A stretch of 64,000 nt of DNA from Corynebacterium terpenotabidum Y-11 (GTDB taxonomy: Bacteria; Actinomycetota; Actinomycetes; Mycobacteriales; Mycobacteriaceae): positions 310,001 through 374,000 of the forward strand of contig NC_021663.1 of the NCBI RefSeq assembly GCF_000418365.1. Direction: 5' to 3'. The notes below the pieces were generated by a model. It made no database searches. It was not told the DNA's origin and saw only the letters and a program-made list of their open reading frames with translations. Of the stretch, positions 42,711 to 51,929 are shown one piece after another (position 1 is the first letter of the stretch; every line of letters begins with the position of its first letter). A program made the translations under genes and the position numbers.

Positions 42711-44105
42711 CTACTTCCGCAAAGCCTCGAGGACCCCCTCGTCCGTCCGGTAACCGCTGTGTTCATCACCGACGTCCCCGTCGGCCAACCCCCACAGGGT
42801 GGCAGCCAGGTCCGCGGCGTCCTTCCCCGAGCCGTTGAGCAGCCACCGGTCCAGCTTCTCCGGCACACTGTGGTCCTCCGGGGCCGTCCCGTTGATGAAG
42901 TCCGCGCCCCAGCCCAGATCGGCAGGGTCGCGTCCGTGGATCAGCGAATTGTCCGTGACGGCCCCGATGATGTCGCCGGGCGCCCGGTACACGTGGACCT
43001 CGGCGTCCCCGTCGAGGGCGTCGAGATGGAGCTGATCCGCGGTCAACGCCGTCATCCCCGGACTGCCCATGAGGTGGATCTCATCGGCCTGCAGGGCACG
43101 GGAGCTGTCCCCGGCACCCTCGTCGATGACGCGGGTGCCGTAACTGTGGCCGACGATGCTCAACCTGGCGTCCGGATTCCGGGTCCGCAGATTCTCCTGG
43201 ACACCGCGCAGCTCGGTACCGCCCCGCCGGGCGTTGCCGTTGCGGGACGCCGCCGGTAGGGAGGCCGGTGCGTCATACCCGTGCCAGGCGATCGTCGCCT
43301 GGCCGGGGTTGGTGATCCGCGCGGCCAACAGGGACGATTCCCTCAGCCCGCCCAGTGAACTCGACCCCGTCCCGGAGACCAGGGTGGTGACCTTGTCCGC
43401 CGTGTCGATATCGCCGATGGTCACCGCCAGCTCGCCGTTCATCTCGGTGACGTGCACCCCGAGCTCCGTAGGGTCCAGTCCCCGGTCCATCAGTTCCTGG
43501 GCCGCATCGGTGGCCAATTCCCAGACTGCCGCCCGCGTCTCCGGCGTCATCGACGCCGCCAGGGCCTCGTCGAGGTGGACCGCGTCGGCGAGCGCACCCA
43601 GATCACCCGATATGAACGTCGGGGTGTCCTCCACCGAGGTGCCGACGGCGACGGTGCCGGCCAGCGCGGCGTCCAGGGTCCGGACCGCGACCATCGCTCC
43701 CTGCAGGATGGCCGTGGCACCGGCCGCCATCCCGTCGAGCACGGCGCCTGCCAGGCCGCCCCCTCCGGCGGTGACCAGGCCGTCGGAGTGGACGGTCATC
43801 CCGGCGCTCTCGGCCAGGGCGATGGTGCTCCTCACCGCGGCCTGGATGGTGGTGAGGGCGGCGCAGTGCGCGTCCAGCAACGATCCGACGGTCTGTGCCG
43901 AGGATGCTGCTGTTCCGACCCGGTCGGCGGTGGCGGTCACGGTCTGCGTCATGGCCCCGCACGCCGCCCCGGTCCACTCCGGGAACCCGCTGAGTGACTC
44001 CAACGCGGTCCGGACGGTGGTGAAGTCGTCGCCGATCGACGCCCACTGGTCGGCGCAGCTCTCGGCCAGTGGAATGTGCGCATCGGCGATGTCCCGGATC
44101 TTCAT
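42711..44105 (-). CDS. DUF1023 alpha/beta hydrolase with N-terminal WXG-like helical module
   Basis: A 464-residue protein with two parts. The first 200 residues are helical, with a WXG turn (EWTGAACG, Trp44 to Gly46) after a helix, as in type VII secretion substrates. The C-terminal part is a DUF1023 hydrolase with nucleophile Ser in LSIVGHSYGTRVI and later residues in EIHLMGSPG and VHVYRAPGD. The ATG at 44105 shares one base with the stop of the preceding EspC-like gene. Such pairs are common in mycobacteria and relatives, where the hydrolase may be exported or act on the envelope. No type VII secretion core gene is visible here. No obvious immunity gene is adjacent; the next gene is an FAD enzyme. 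Confidence 0.8.
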   Translation of the reverse strand: MKIRDIADAHIPLAESCADQWASIGDDFTTVRTALESLSGFPEWTGAACGAMTQTVTATADRVGTAASSAQTVGSLLDAHCAALTTIQAAVRSTIALAESAGMTVHSDGLVTAGGGGLAGAVLDGMAAGATAILQGAMVAVRTLDAALAGTVAVGTSVEDTPTFISGDLGALADAVHLDEALAASMTPETRAAVWELATDAAQELMDRGLDPTELGVHVTEMNGELAVTIGDIDTADKVTTLVSGTGSSSLGGLRESSLLAARITNPGQATIAWHGYDAPASLPAASRNGNARRGGTELRGVQENLRTRNPDARLSIVGHSYGTRVIDEGAGDSSRALQADEIHLMGSPGMTALTADQLHLDALDGDAEVHVYRAPGDIIGAVTDNSLIHGRDPADLGWGADFINGTAPEDHSVPEKLDRWLLNGSGKDAADLAATLWGLADGDVGDEHSGYRTDEGVLEALRK

Positions 44106-44413
44106 CACTCCACCCCCGCCAGTGAGGTCGCCGAGGTGGTGTCCGCGTCCACGACCGCGTCCACGAAACGGTGCAGGGCTAGTGCTGCGTCCCTCGTGAC
44201 GGTCCCCTCCGCGTCCCCCGCTCCGCCGATCCGTGCCGCGGCGAGCGCCAGGGCGGCGGCCCCTGCTCCGCCGGGCAGTGATGTCGGTGGTGGGACGCCG
44301 ACGACCTGCAGGCGTCCTCCCGCATCGCCCAGGTCGCCGCTGTAGCGCTCCAGTAACCGGGCCGCCTGGAGGACCTGCTCCGGCTCGATCCCGATGATTC
44401 CTGCCTGTGACAT
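44105..44413 (-). CDS. EspC/DUF2580-like small protein
   Basis: A 102-residue, Ala/Gly-rich helical protein without a signal peptide. The start IGIEPEQVLQAARLLERYSGDLGDAGGRLQ and the helix at the end resemble ESX-associated EspC-type proteins, which accompany DUF1023 hydrolases in actinobacteria. AGGAGG is placed 5 nt before the ATG at 44413. It overlaps the hydrolase gene by TGATG. The pair probably forms a heterodimeric secretion unit, but this is inference from size, fold and position. Confidence 0.7.
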   Translation of the reverse strand: MSQAGIIGIEPEQVLQAARLLERYSGDLGDAGGRLQVVGVPPPTSLPGGAGAAALALAAARIGGAGDAEGTVTRDAALALHRFVDAVVDADTTSATSLAGVE

Positions 44414-44512
44414 GACCCCTCCTGCACATCCCCGGACCGCCCCCGTGACGGTGACCGGTGAGGCAGGACAGTAGGGCGCCGTGCCGGATCCGTCAATGTT
44501 CGCCACCGAACC

Positions 44513-44521
44513 TGTGGATAA
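44513..44521 (-). promoter_or_regulatory. DnaA-box-like site 1 (TTATCCACA)
   Basis: The minus strand reads TTATCCACA, the consensus DnaA box. A second perfect variant lies 34 bp away in the same orientation. Both are in the region upstream of the EspC-like/DUF1023 unit. A replication origin is unlikely because no AT-rich unwinding region or dnaA/dnaN genes are present. Confidence 0.4.
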
Positions 44522-44546
44522 TGTTCCTCAAGTTCAGGGGTCAGGT

Positions 44547-44555
44547 TGTGGACAA
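44547..44555 (-). promoter_or_regulatory. DnaA-box-like site 2 (TTGTCCACA)
   Basis: The minus strand reads TTGTCCACA, the form preferred in GC-rich actinobacteria. It has the same orientation as the site at 44513 and could mark DnaA-dependent regulation of the downstream unit. Confidence 0.4.
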
Positions 44556-44560
44556 CCCCG

Positions 44561-46018
44561 TCAGAGCTTGCCCTCCAGCCGGTCGATGTAGCCCTGGCTG
44601 GTGGCGTCCAGGCCAGTGAACGTCACCGTCTTGCCCCGCCGGGCGTACTGCTCCCGCACGCCCTGCAGGGCGGCGACCGTGGAGGAGTCCCACACGGTCG
44701 TCGCCGAGAAATCGATGCTGACCTGGTCCGGGTCCCCGGCGTAGTCGAACTGGTACACCAGGTCATTGGAGGACGCGAAGAACAACTGCCCCTCCACCCG
44801 GTACGTCCCCTCCCCGGTCGCCTCGACGTGGGTGAGGTGGGCGACGCGTCGGGAGAACGCCACCATCGCAGTGAGGACGCCGAGGATCACCCCGACCGCC
44901 AGATTGTCGGTGATCACCGTCGCGATGACGGTCACCACCAGCACGCAGGTCTCCGACAGTGGCATGACGCGCAGCGTGCGCACCGAATTCCAGTCGAAGG
45001 TGGTGACCGCGACGACGATCATCACCGCCACCAGCGCAGCCATCGGGATCTTTCCGACGATGTCGGACAGGGTCACCGACAGGATGATGAGGAACGCCCC
45101 GGCGAGGAACGAGCTGATCCGGGTGCGGGCCCCGGCCTGTTTCACGTTGATCATCGTCTGCCCGATCATCGCGCAGCCGCCCATGCCGCCGACGAAGCCG
45201 GTGACGATATTCGCGATGCCCTGGCCGAAGGTCTCTCGGGTCTTGTCGGAGTGCGTGTCGGTGAGATCGTCGACGAGCTTCGCGGTGAGTAGCGACTCCA
45301 TCAGCCCGACCAACGCCAGGGCCAAGGCGTAGGGGGCGATGATGCTGAGGGTGTCGAGTGTGAAGGGGACGTCGGGGATACCGAACCCGGGGAAGCTTTC
45401 CGGCAGTTCGCCCTGGTCGCCGACGGTCGGCACATCGATGGCGAACACCACGACGGCGAGTGTGATCAGCAGGATGGACGCCAGGGGTGCCGGAATACGT
45501 GTGGTGATCTTCGGGAAGCCGACGATGACGAGCAGACCGACGATGACCAGGGGGTAGACCGCCCAGGGCACGTCAATGAGGTTGTCGAGTTGGGCGGTGA
45601 AGATGAGGATCGCCAGCGCGTCCACGAACCCGGTCATCACCGAGCGCGGGATAAAGCGCATGAGTTTCGCCACCCCCAGGGCGCCCATGATGACCTGCAG
45701 GATCCCGCCGAGGATGACGGTGGCGACGAGGAACTCCACGCCGTGGTCACGGGCGACGGGGAAGATGACCAGGGCGATGGAGCCGGCCGCGCCGGAGACC
45801 ATGCCGGGGCGTCCGCCGAGCAGGGCGGTGACGCACGCCATGGTGAACGCGGCGTAGAGCCCCATCTTCGGGTCGAGGCCGGCGACGATGGCGAAACTCA
45901 GCGACTCCGGGATCAGCGCGAACGCGGTGACCAGGCCGCCGAGGATTTCCACGGTGAGCAGCTTCGGGCTCTTGAGTGCGGCGAGGACGGTGGCGGGCGT
46001 CGGCTGGGCGGTGGTCAC
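44561..46018 (-). CDS. SulP family anion transporter with STAS domain
   Basis: A 485-residue transporter. The SulP core has about 12 helices with LGGLVTAFALIPESLSFAIVAGLDPKMGLYAAF at the start, SGAAGSIALVI, and the NIVTGFVGGMGGCAMIGQTMINVKQAGARTRISSFLAG region. The C-terminal STAS domain (residues about 390-485) has VEGQLFFASSNDLVYQFDY and IDFSATTVWDSSTVAAL. SulP proteins import sulfate or bicarbonate, usually with sodium or protons; the substrate cannot be told. The GTG at 46018 has a weak ribosome site. It is divergent from the nitrilase-fold gene, 64 bp away. Confidence 0.9.
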   Translation of the reverse strand: MTTAQPTPATVLAALKSPKLLTVEILGGLVTAFALIPESLSFAIVAGLDPKMGLYAAFTMACVTALLGGRPGMVSGAAGSIALVIFPVARDHGVEFLVATVILGGILQVIMGALGVAKLMRFIPRSVMTGFVDALAILIFTAQLDNLIDVPWAVYPLVIVGLLVIVGFPKITTRIPAPLASILLITLAVVVFAIDVPTVGDQGELPESFPGFGIPDVPFTLDTLSIIAPYALALALVGLMESLLTAKLVDDLTDTHSDKTRETFGQGIANIVTGFVGGMGGCAMIGQTMINVKQAGARTRISSFLAGAFLIILSVTLSDIVGKIPMAALVAVMIVVAVTTFDWNSVRTLRVMPLSETCVLVVTVIATVITDNLAVGVILGVLTAMVAFSRRVAHLTHVEATGEGTYRVEGQLFFASSNDLVYQFDYAGDPDQVSIDFSATTVWDSSTVAALQGVREQYARRGKTVTFTGLDATSQGYIDRLEGKL

Positions 46019-46082
46019 CCGGGAATCGTATACCGGTGGTGACGACGGGCCCTCCCCTTCACCCTCCCGTACCCTGGTGACC

Positions 46083-47021
46083 ATGCGCATCGCAGCGATC
46101 CAGATGAGTTCCGAACCGGATGTGGCGACGAACCTGGCGACCATCCGCGCCGCCGTCACCGACGCCGCCGGGCACGGCGCCGACCTCGTCGTCTTCCCCG
46201 AGGCGGCGATGTTCCCCTTCGACGCCGGACGTCTCGACGTCATCGCCCAACCCCTCGACGGGCTCTTCGCCACCGCCGTGAAGAACCTCGCCGTCGAGCA
46301 TGACGTCACCGTTGTCGTCGGCATGTTCACCCCGGCGGACACCGTCTACCGCCACCCCGGCGGCGAGCTGACCACGGAACCGATGGCCGGGGCAGGGGAG
46401 GCCAACCGCTTCCGCAGGGTCAACAACACTCTGCTCATCACCGGCCCGCACGGCACCGACCACTACAACAAGATCCACACCTTCGACGCCTTCGGCTACC
46501 GCGAATCCGACACCGTCCGCCCTGGCACCCGGCGCGTGGTCTACGAGATCGACGGCGTCACCATCGGCCTGGCGACCTGCTACGACATCCGCTTCCCCGC
46601 GCACTTCTATGCGTTGGCGAAAGCTGGGGCGACGGTGATGGTCGTGCCGACCTCCTGGACCGACGGGCCCGGCAAACTCGGCCAGTGGCGCACCCTCACC
46701 GCTGCCCGCGCCCTCGACACCACCAGCTACCTTGTCGCCGCCGCGCAAGCCCGCCCCGGGTCCCCCGACCGCTACGGCATCAATGACGGACCGACCGGTA
46801 TCGGTCACTCCACGGTCATCGGTCCGGACGGCGCCCGGCTCGCGGAGACCGGGTACGTCCCCCAGGTCCTGCTCGTCGACATCGACCCGAACCGGGTGGA
46901 CAAGGTCCGCAAGGGCCTGCCCGTCCTCGTCGGCCACGATCGGGACCTCGAGGTCAGTGGGGTGGACCTGCGGAAGTTCGGGGCACAGGCGTTGGGGGCC
47001 GTCACACCGGCTCCGCAGTGA
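46083..47021 (+). CDS. Carbon-nitrogen hydrolase (nitrilase superfamily amidase)
   Basis: A 312-residue cytoplasmic amidase. The Glu-Lys-Cys triad is visible in VVFPEAAMFPF, HYNKIHTFDAFGYRE and GLATCYDIRFPAHFYALAKAGA, in the expected order and spacing. It most resembles the Nit/omega-amidase group that repairs deaminated glutathione or hydrolyses ketoacid amides; exact substrate is unknown. The ATG at 46083 starts the first beta strand MRIAAIQMSSEPD. Its 3' end overlaps the convergent reductase gene by 20 nt. Confidence 0.9.
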   Translation: MRIAAIQMSSEPDVATNLATIRAAVTDAAGHGADLVVFPEAAMFPFDAGRLDVIAQPLDGLFATAVKNLAVEHDVTVVVGMFTPADTVYRHPGGELTTEPMAGAGEANRFRRVNNTLLITGPHGTDHYNKIHTFDAFGYRESDTVRPGTRRVVYEIDGVTIGLATCYDIRFPAHFYALAKAGATVMVVPTSWTDGPGKLGQWRTLTAARALDTTSYLVAAAQARPGSPDRYGINDGPTGIGHSTVIGPDGARLAETGYVPQVLLVDIDPNRVDKVRKGLPVLVGHDRDLEVSGVDLRKFGAQALGAVTPAPQ

Positions 47022-48324
47022 TCACCTCGTCGGCCACGCCGGCGGCGGTGAGTTCGGCGACGACGGCGCGGACGGCCGCCCGGTCCGCCGGATCGCCGGC
47101 GATGAGGACGCGGCGTCCCCGGTGGGTGCCGTCGGCCAGGGCCGTCTCCACGGCGGTCCCGATCCGCAGCGGCTCACCATTGACCAGTTGTTCCGGTCTG
47201 GGCCGGGAGTAGATGGAGAACTGTTCCCGGTCGGGGGAGTCGAACCAGGCGTCGTCCCGGGCGTCGGTACCGGTGATGACCGGGGTGACCCTCAACCAGT
47301 CGAACACGCCTGCCAGGCCCAGGAGGCCGGTGTACTCGTGCAGGTCATCGGCATGGTCGACCTGCCAGTAGAGATGTACCGGGGGAACCGTACTGCGGGC
47401 GGAGACGTGCAGTATCAGCGCCCGTAGCGGCGCCAGGCCGGCACCGAGGGCGAGCATGAGTACCGGGGTGTCGTCCTCCGGGATCTCCAGGGCGCCGGTC
47501 GGGTTGGCGACCACCCAGTGCTCGCCGACCGTGGCCTTGGGTGGGGTGTCGACCGGGTGGAACAGGGCGAACTCCAGCAGTCCTCCGGGGTTCGGCGGGA
47601 TGGCGGACGCCGCGGTCTGCCACTGCCCGGGGTTGCCGGGCGTGCGGACTTCAAGGAACTGTCCGGGCCAGCCGGTCTCCGGCGGGGTGACCTGCAGGCG
47701 TACCACCGTGACCCGGGGGGAGCGGTGCTGGATCTCCAGGACCTCGGCGTCCGCGGCAGCGGGGATCCCGGCCTCGTCATCGTCGACGGCGCCGAGGGCG
47801 GTGATGCGGATCCCCAGATCGACCGTCTGCAGCAGTTCGGCGAGGCCGTCGGGGAGACCGGCGTCCTCCGCAGCCTGGTAGGTGAGGTCGGCGCCAGGGT
47901 AGGTGAAGCCGTGGAGCTCGCACAGGGCCCGGCTGAGCGCTTCGGCGGCAGCGGTGTGGTGCTCCACGGTGATGCCGTCCTTGCGCAGGTCACGTCCCAG
48001 GTCGGCGAGGAATTCCGTGCGTTCGGCGTCGAAGTTCGCCGTACCGGAGGCGGTGAAGGTCAGCCCTTCGGCGGCGACGAGGGCGGCGCGGCGGACCCAG
48101 TCGACGGACGGGAGCAGGGGAGCGCAGCCGGTACCGTCCGCGGAGACGGGCAGTGGGACATCGCCGACCGGCGGGGCCAGCTGGTGCCAGTGGGTGAGGG
48201 CAAGAGCGGTGAGTTCGTCGAGTCGGTCATAGGTGGCGTTCACGGCGTCGCTGAGGGTGGCGAAGGTCGGGACGGTGACTGCCCGGAAGTGGCGTGATCC
48301 GGGGTGGCTCGGCTCCTGCGTCAT
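47002..48324 (-). CDS. Flavohaemoprotein-like FAD/NAD reductase with degenerate globin domain
   Basis: A 440-residue protein. Residues about 15-160 follow the helices of a flavohaemoglobin globin: DLRKDGITVEHHTAAAEALSRALCELHGF aligns with the F to H helices, but the position of the haem-binding proximal His appears to be a Leu. Residues about 190-440 are an FNR-type reductase with PGQFLEVRTPGNPGQWQTAASAIPPNPGG at the FAD site, VLMLALGAGLAPLRALI and RVLIAGDPADRAAVRAVV for NAD. It may reduce a partner protein rather than detoxify NO. It is divergent from clpB across 172 bp and overlaps the convergent nitrilase gene. Confidence 0.78.
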   Translation of the reverse strand: MTQEPSHPGSRHFRAVTVPTFATLSDAVNATYDRLDELTALALTHWHQLAPPVGDVPLPVSADGTGCAPLLPSVDWVRRAALVAAEGLTFTASGTANFDAERTEFLADLGRDLRKDGITVEHHTAAAEALSRALCELHGFTYPGADLTYQAAEDAGLPDGLAELLQTVDLGIRITALGAVDDDEAGIPAAADAEVLEIQHRSPRVTVVRLQVTPPETGWPGQFLEVRTPGNPGQWQTAASAIPPNPGGLLEFALFHPVDTPPKATVGEHWVVANPTGALEIPEDDTPVLMLALGAGLAPLRALILHVSARSTVPPVHLYWQVDHADDLHEYTGLLGLAGVFDWLRVTPVITGTDARDDAWFDSPDREQFSIYSRPRPEQLVNGEPLRIGTAVETALADGTHRGRRVLIAGDPADRAAVRAVVAELTAAGVADEVITAEPV

Positions 48325-48407
48325 GGTCTCATTCTGGCACAGCGGGTACCGGGGAAGTCCGGGACAGTAGAGCTCACACTGTGACGCAGGACACAGAGAT
48401 TTTCCTA

Positions 48408-48428
48408 CTTGAGTGGAACACGCTCAAT
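48408..48428 (+). promoter_or_regulatory. HAIR element (HspR operator) upstream of clpB
   Basis: CTTGAGT (perfect), 7-nt spacer, GCTCAAT (two mismatches). It overlaps the -35 of the SigH-type promoter at 48415-48443, so HspR binding would exclude RNA polymerase. clpB is a classical HspR target in actinobacteria. Confidence 0.8.
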
Positions 48429-48443
48429 CTCTCGGGCGTTGAA
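48415..48443 (+). promoter_or_regulatory. SigH-type promoter of clpB
   Basis: GGAACA (48415-48420) and GTTGAA (48438-48443) are separated by exactly 17 nt, matching the arrangement at dnaK and dnaJ. The leader is about 45 nt and contains GAGGGAG 4 nt before the ATG. Confidence 0.72.
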
Positions 48444-48496
48444 GCAGTCAGAAACGTAGAGTTGACAACATTGGACTAAACAAGAGAGGGAGTCAC

Positions 48497-51079
48497 ATGA
48501 GCGGATTCACCCCCACCACCCGCACCCAGGAGGCCATGCAGGCCGCCCTGCAGGCCGCCAGCGCGAACGGTAACCCGGACATCCGGCCCGCCCACCTGCT
48601 GGTCGCCATCCTCGAACAGGAGGACTCCATCGCCCGCCCGGTCCTCCAGGCTGCCGGTGTGGACGCCGACGACGTCCTGCGGGACGCCCGTGACCTCGTC
48701 GCCGGGTACGCCACGGCGTCCGGCCAGGGGCTGGCGAACCCCAACTTCAACCGGGATGCGCTCAACGCATTGACCGCCGCCCAGGAGCTCGCCACCGAAC
48801 TCGGGGACACCTACGTCTCCACCGAGGTCCTCCTCGCCGGCATCGCCAAGGGCACCTCGGACGCCGCTGAGGCGCTGCAGACCCACGGCGGCACCTACGA
48901 GGCCGTCCGCGGGGCCTTCGAATCCGTCCGCGGCAACCGCAAGGTCACCACCGAGGAACCCGAGGGCCAGTTCCAGGCGCTGGAGAAGTACTCCACCGAC
49001 CTCACCGCCCGGGCCCGCGAAGGAAAGATTGACCCGGTCATCGGCCGCGACCAGGAGATCCGTCGCGTCGTCCAGGTGCTGAGCCGCCGCACGAAGAACA
49101 ACCCGGTCCTTATCGGCGAGCCCGGCGTCGGCAAGACCGCCATCGTCGAGGGCCTGGCCCGGCGCATCGTCGCCGGTGACGTGCCCGAGTCCCTGCGTGG
49201 CAAGAAGCTCATCAGCCTGGATCTCGGGTCCATGGTCGCCGGCGCGAAGTACCGCGGCGAATTCGAGGAACGCCTCAAGGCCGTCCTCGACGAGATCAAG
49301 GAGGCCGAGGGCGAGGTCATCACCTTCATCGACGAGCTGCACACCATCGTCGGTGCCGGGGCCACCGGTGAATCCGCGATGGATGCCGGCAACATGATCA
49401 AGCCGCTGCTCGCCCGTGGTGAGCTGCGCCTGGTCGGTGCCACGACCCTCGACGAGTACCGCAAGTACATCGAGAAGGACGCCGCCCTGGAGCGCCGCTT
49501 CCAGCAGGTCTACGTCGGTGAACCGACGGTGGAGGACACCATCGGCATCCTCCGCGGCCTCAAGGAACGCTACGAGGTCCACCACGGCGTCCGGATCCAG
49601 GATTCCGCCCTGGTCGCCGCCGCGACCCTCTCCGACCGCTACATCACCAGCCGCTTCCTGCCGGACAAGGCCATCGACCTCGTCGACGAGGCAGGATCCC
49701 GGCTGCGGATGGAGATCGACTCCCGTCCCGAGGAGATCGACGATGCCGAACGTGTCGTCCGCCGCCTCGAGATCGAGGAGATGGCATTGAGCCAGGAGAC
49801 CGATGACGCCTCCAAGGACCGCCTGGTCAAGCTGCGTGCGGAGCTGGAGGACGAGCGGGAGAAGCTGTCCGGCCTCACCGCCCGCTGGGAGAACGAGAAG
49901 GGCGGCATCGACGCGGTCCGTTCGCTCAAGGAGGACCTTGACGCGTGCCGGACCGAATCCGAGATCGCCGAGCGTGACGGGGACTACGCCCGCGTCGCCG
50001 AACTGCGCTACGGGCGCATCCCCGATCTGGAGAAGCAGCTCGCCGAGGCGGAGGCCTCCGCGGCCAAGGCCGAGGAGGAGCGCATGCTCACCGAGGAGGT
50101 CACCCCGGACACCATCGCCGAGGTCGTCTCCGCGTGGACCGGCGTGCCGGCCGGCAAAATGCTGCAGGGCGAGACCGAGAAGCTGCTCGCCATGGAGCAG
50201 GTCCTGGGTGGACGCGTCGTCGGCCAGACCGACGCCGTCACCGCGGTCTCCGATGCGGTGCGGCGGTCCCGGGCCGGGGTCGCCGACCCGAACCGGCCGA
50301 CCGGTTCCTTCCTCTTCCTGGGGCCCACCGGTGTCGGCAAGACCGAGCTGGCGAAGGCCCTGGCGGAGTTCCTCTTCGACGATGATCACGCCATGGTCCG
50401 GATCGACATGTCCGAGTACGGCGAGAAGCACTCCGTCGCCCGGCTGGTCGGTGCTCCCCCCGGATACGTCGGTTACGATGCCGGCGGCCAGCTCACCGAG
50501 GCGGTGCGGCGTCGTCCGTACACCGTCGTGCTCTTCGACGAGGTGGAGAAGGCCCACCCGGACGTCTTCGACGTCCTGCTTCAGGTCCTCGACGAAGGAC
50601 GCCTCACCGACGGTCAGGGTCGGACGGTGGACTTCCGCAACACCATCCTCATCCTCACCTCGAACCTCGGTGCCGGTGGCACGAATGAGCAGGTGATGGA
50701 CGCGGTGAAGCACGCCTTCAAGCCGGAGTTCATCAACCGCCTCGACGACGTGGTCATCTTCGATGCCCTGTCCGCCGCCCAGCTGAGGTCCATCGTGGAG
50801 ATCCAGGTCGCCCAGCTCGCCGAGCGGCTCGCCGCCCGCCGGCTGGACCTGCAGGTCACCGAGGACGCGAAGGGATGGCTGGCAGAGCGCGGTTATGAGC
50901 CGGCCTACGGGGCCCGCCCGCTGCGCCGCCTGATCCAGAAGGCGGTCGGGGACGCGCTGGCGAAGAAGCTGCTCGCCGGTGAGATCCGCGACGGTGACAC
51001 GGTGCGGGTCGACGTCGACCCGCACATCGCCGACGGGGTGGACGCGCTGTCCATCGAGGCTGTCGCCCACGAGGACTGA
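48497..51079 (+). CDS. clpB: Chaperone disaggregase ClpB
   Basis: An 860-residue AAA+ protein. The N domain (residues 1-145) begins [19 protein letters not shown]. The first ATPase domain has Walker [14 protein letters not shown] near residue 205 and Walker B in [13 protein letters not shown]. The coiled-coil middle domain (about 400-520) is rich in Glu/Arg. The second ATPase domain has [19 protein letters not shown] near 610 and [36 protein letters not shown]. It pulls apart aggregates with DnaK-DnaJ-GrpE. Control by SigH and HspR is indicated by the promoter. The gene is monocistronic and ends near a strong hairpin. Confidence 0.97.
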   Translation: MSGFTPTTRTQEAMQAALQAASANGNPDIRPAHLLVAILEQEDSIARPVLQAAGVDADDVLRDARDLVAGYATASGQGLANPNFNRDALNALTAAQELATELGDTYVSTEVLLAGIAKGTSDAAEALQTHGGTYEAVRGAFESVRGNRKVTTEEPEGQFQALEKYSTDLTARAREGKIDPVIGRDQEIRRVVQVLSRRTKNNPVLIGEPGVGKTAIVEGLARRIVAGDVPESLRGKKLISLDLGSMVAGAKYRGEFEERLKAVLDEIKEAEGEVITFIDELHTIVGAGATGESAMDAGNMIKPLLARGELRLVGATTLDEYRKYIEKDAALERRFQQVYVGEPTVEDTIGILRGLKERYEVHHGVRIQDSALVAAATLSDRYITSRFLPDKAIDLVDEAGSRLRMEIDSRPEEIDDAERVVRRLEIEEMALSQETDDASKDRLVKLRAELEDEREKLSGLTARWENEKGGIDAVRSLKEDLDACRTESEIAERDGDYARVAELRYGRIPDLEKQLAEAEASAAKAEEERMLTEEVTPDTIAEVVSAWTGVPAGKMLQGETEKLLAMEQVLGGRVVGQTDAVTAVSDAVRRSRAGVADPNRPTGSFLFLGPTGVGKTELAKALAEFLFDDDHAMVRIDMSEYGEKHSVARLVGAPPGYVGYDAGGQLTEAVRRRPYTVVLFDEVEKAHPDVFDVLLQVLDEGRLTDGQGRTVDFRNTILILTSNLGAGGTNEQVMDAVKHAFKPEFINRLDDVVIFDALSAAQLRSIVEIQVAQLAERLAARRLDLQVTEDAKGWLAERGYEPAYGARPLRRLIQKAVGDALAKKLLAGEIRDGDTVRVDVDPHIADGVDALSIEAVAHED

Positions 51080-51093
51080 CGCCGCCGCGGTGG

Positions 51094-51116
51094 GGGACCG
51101 GTGTTTTACCGGTCCC
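51094..51116. terminator. Bidirectional terminator between clpB and the TRIC gene
   Basis: GGGACCGGT (51094-51102) pairs perfectly with ACCGGTCCC (51108-51116) around GTTTT. The stop codon of the minus-strand TRIC gene (51106-51108) starts in the loop. It lies 15 nt after the clpB stop and can end transcripts from both sides. Confidence 0.6.
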
Positions 51117-51813
51117 TCGTCATCCGGCGCCGCAGTTTCTTCTGCGCCGCCCACGACATGTCCTGCGCTCCCGGCAGTTTCCAGCCCCGCCAGTAGGACA
51201 GGATCATCATCCCCGCGCCGAAGAGCGGGGCGAGGACCATGCCGAGGAACAGCACCGGAACATCCCCGGCCGCCCCGGACTCGTCGAGGGCGTAGATGCC
51301 CACCATCAGCGCGGCGGTCAGGGCCGCCGGGGTGGCGTAGAGCGTTGTCCCGCCGAAGATCTCCGGTACCGACCCGGTCATGATGTCCCGGATCATCCCG
51401 CCGCCGACGACGGTGAGCACTCCGAGGAACAGGGCCGATGACCACGGCAGTCCATGGACCATCGCCTTCGTCGAGCCGGTGGCTGCCCACACGCCGAGCA
51501 CGACGGCGTCCCCGTGGACGCGGAAGATCTCCCAACCGCGGGAGTTCATGTGGATCGCGGTGGCCAGGAGGGCGCCGAGCAGGGCCAACCCGAAGTAGCG
51601 CATGTCCTGCAGTGCGGCCGGGGGACCGTTGGCGATGAGGACGTCGCGGATCATGCCGCCGCCCAGGGCGGTGATGATGGCGAGGAAGATGATGCCCACG
51701 AAGTCGAAGTTCCGGGACCGTGCGATCGTCGCACCGATCATCCCGTAGAGCACGACGCCGATGAGATCGAGGGTGGCGTAGACCGTCCTGACCGACGGAT
51801 CGACGTAGTCCAC
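51106..51813 (-). CDS. TRIC-type cation channel family protein (UPF0126)
   Basis: A 235-residue membrane protein with two homologous halves of three helices plus one more, as in prokaryotic TRIC channels. The repeated motif is visible as IIFLAIITALGGGMIRDVLI in the first half and LFLGVLTVVGGGMIRDIMTG in the second. TRIC homologues form trimeric potassium-permeable channels. The GTG at 51813 has AGAGGAG 5 nt upstream and is preferred to a GTG at 51828. It is divergent from the rhodanese gene and convergent with clpB. Confidence 0.9.
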   Translation of the reverse strand: MDYVDPSVRTVYATLDLIGVVLYGMIGATIARSRNFDFVGIIFLAIITALGGGMIRDVLIANGPPAALQDMRYFGLALLGALLATAIHMNSRGWEIFRVHGDAVVLGVWAATGSTKAMVHGLPWSSALFLGVLTVVGGGMIRDIMTGSVPEIFGGTTLYATPAALTAALMVGIYALDESGAAGDVPVLFLGMVLAPLFGAGMMILSYWRGWKLPGAQDMSWAAQKKLRRRMTRDR

Positions 51814-51929
51814 AGGGGCTCCTCTCACTGCAGTAACATCCGGGAAACATTCCGGACGCGGACAGTGTAGCGGTACCGGGACCGGATGCCGTCCGGCACA
51901 ACCCCGGCCGTCCTCCTAGGATGGCGGTC

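Noticed and set aside
44498..44511. GTTCG-CCAC-CGAAC hairpin after the SulP gene as a terminator
   Set aside because: Only a 5-bp stem without a T tract; too weak to call.
44513..44555. DnaA-like boxes as part of a replication origin
   Set aside because: No AT-rich unwinding element and no dnaA, dnaN or gyrB genes nearby.
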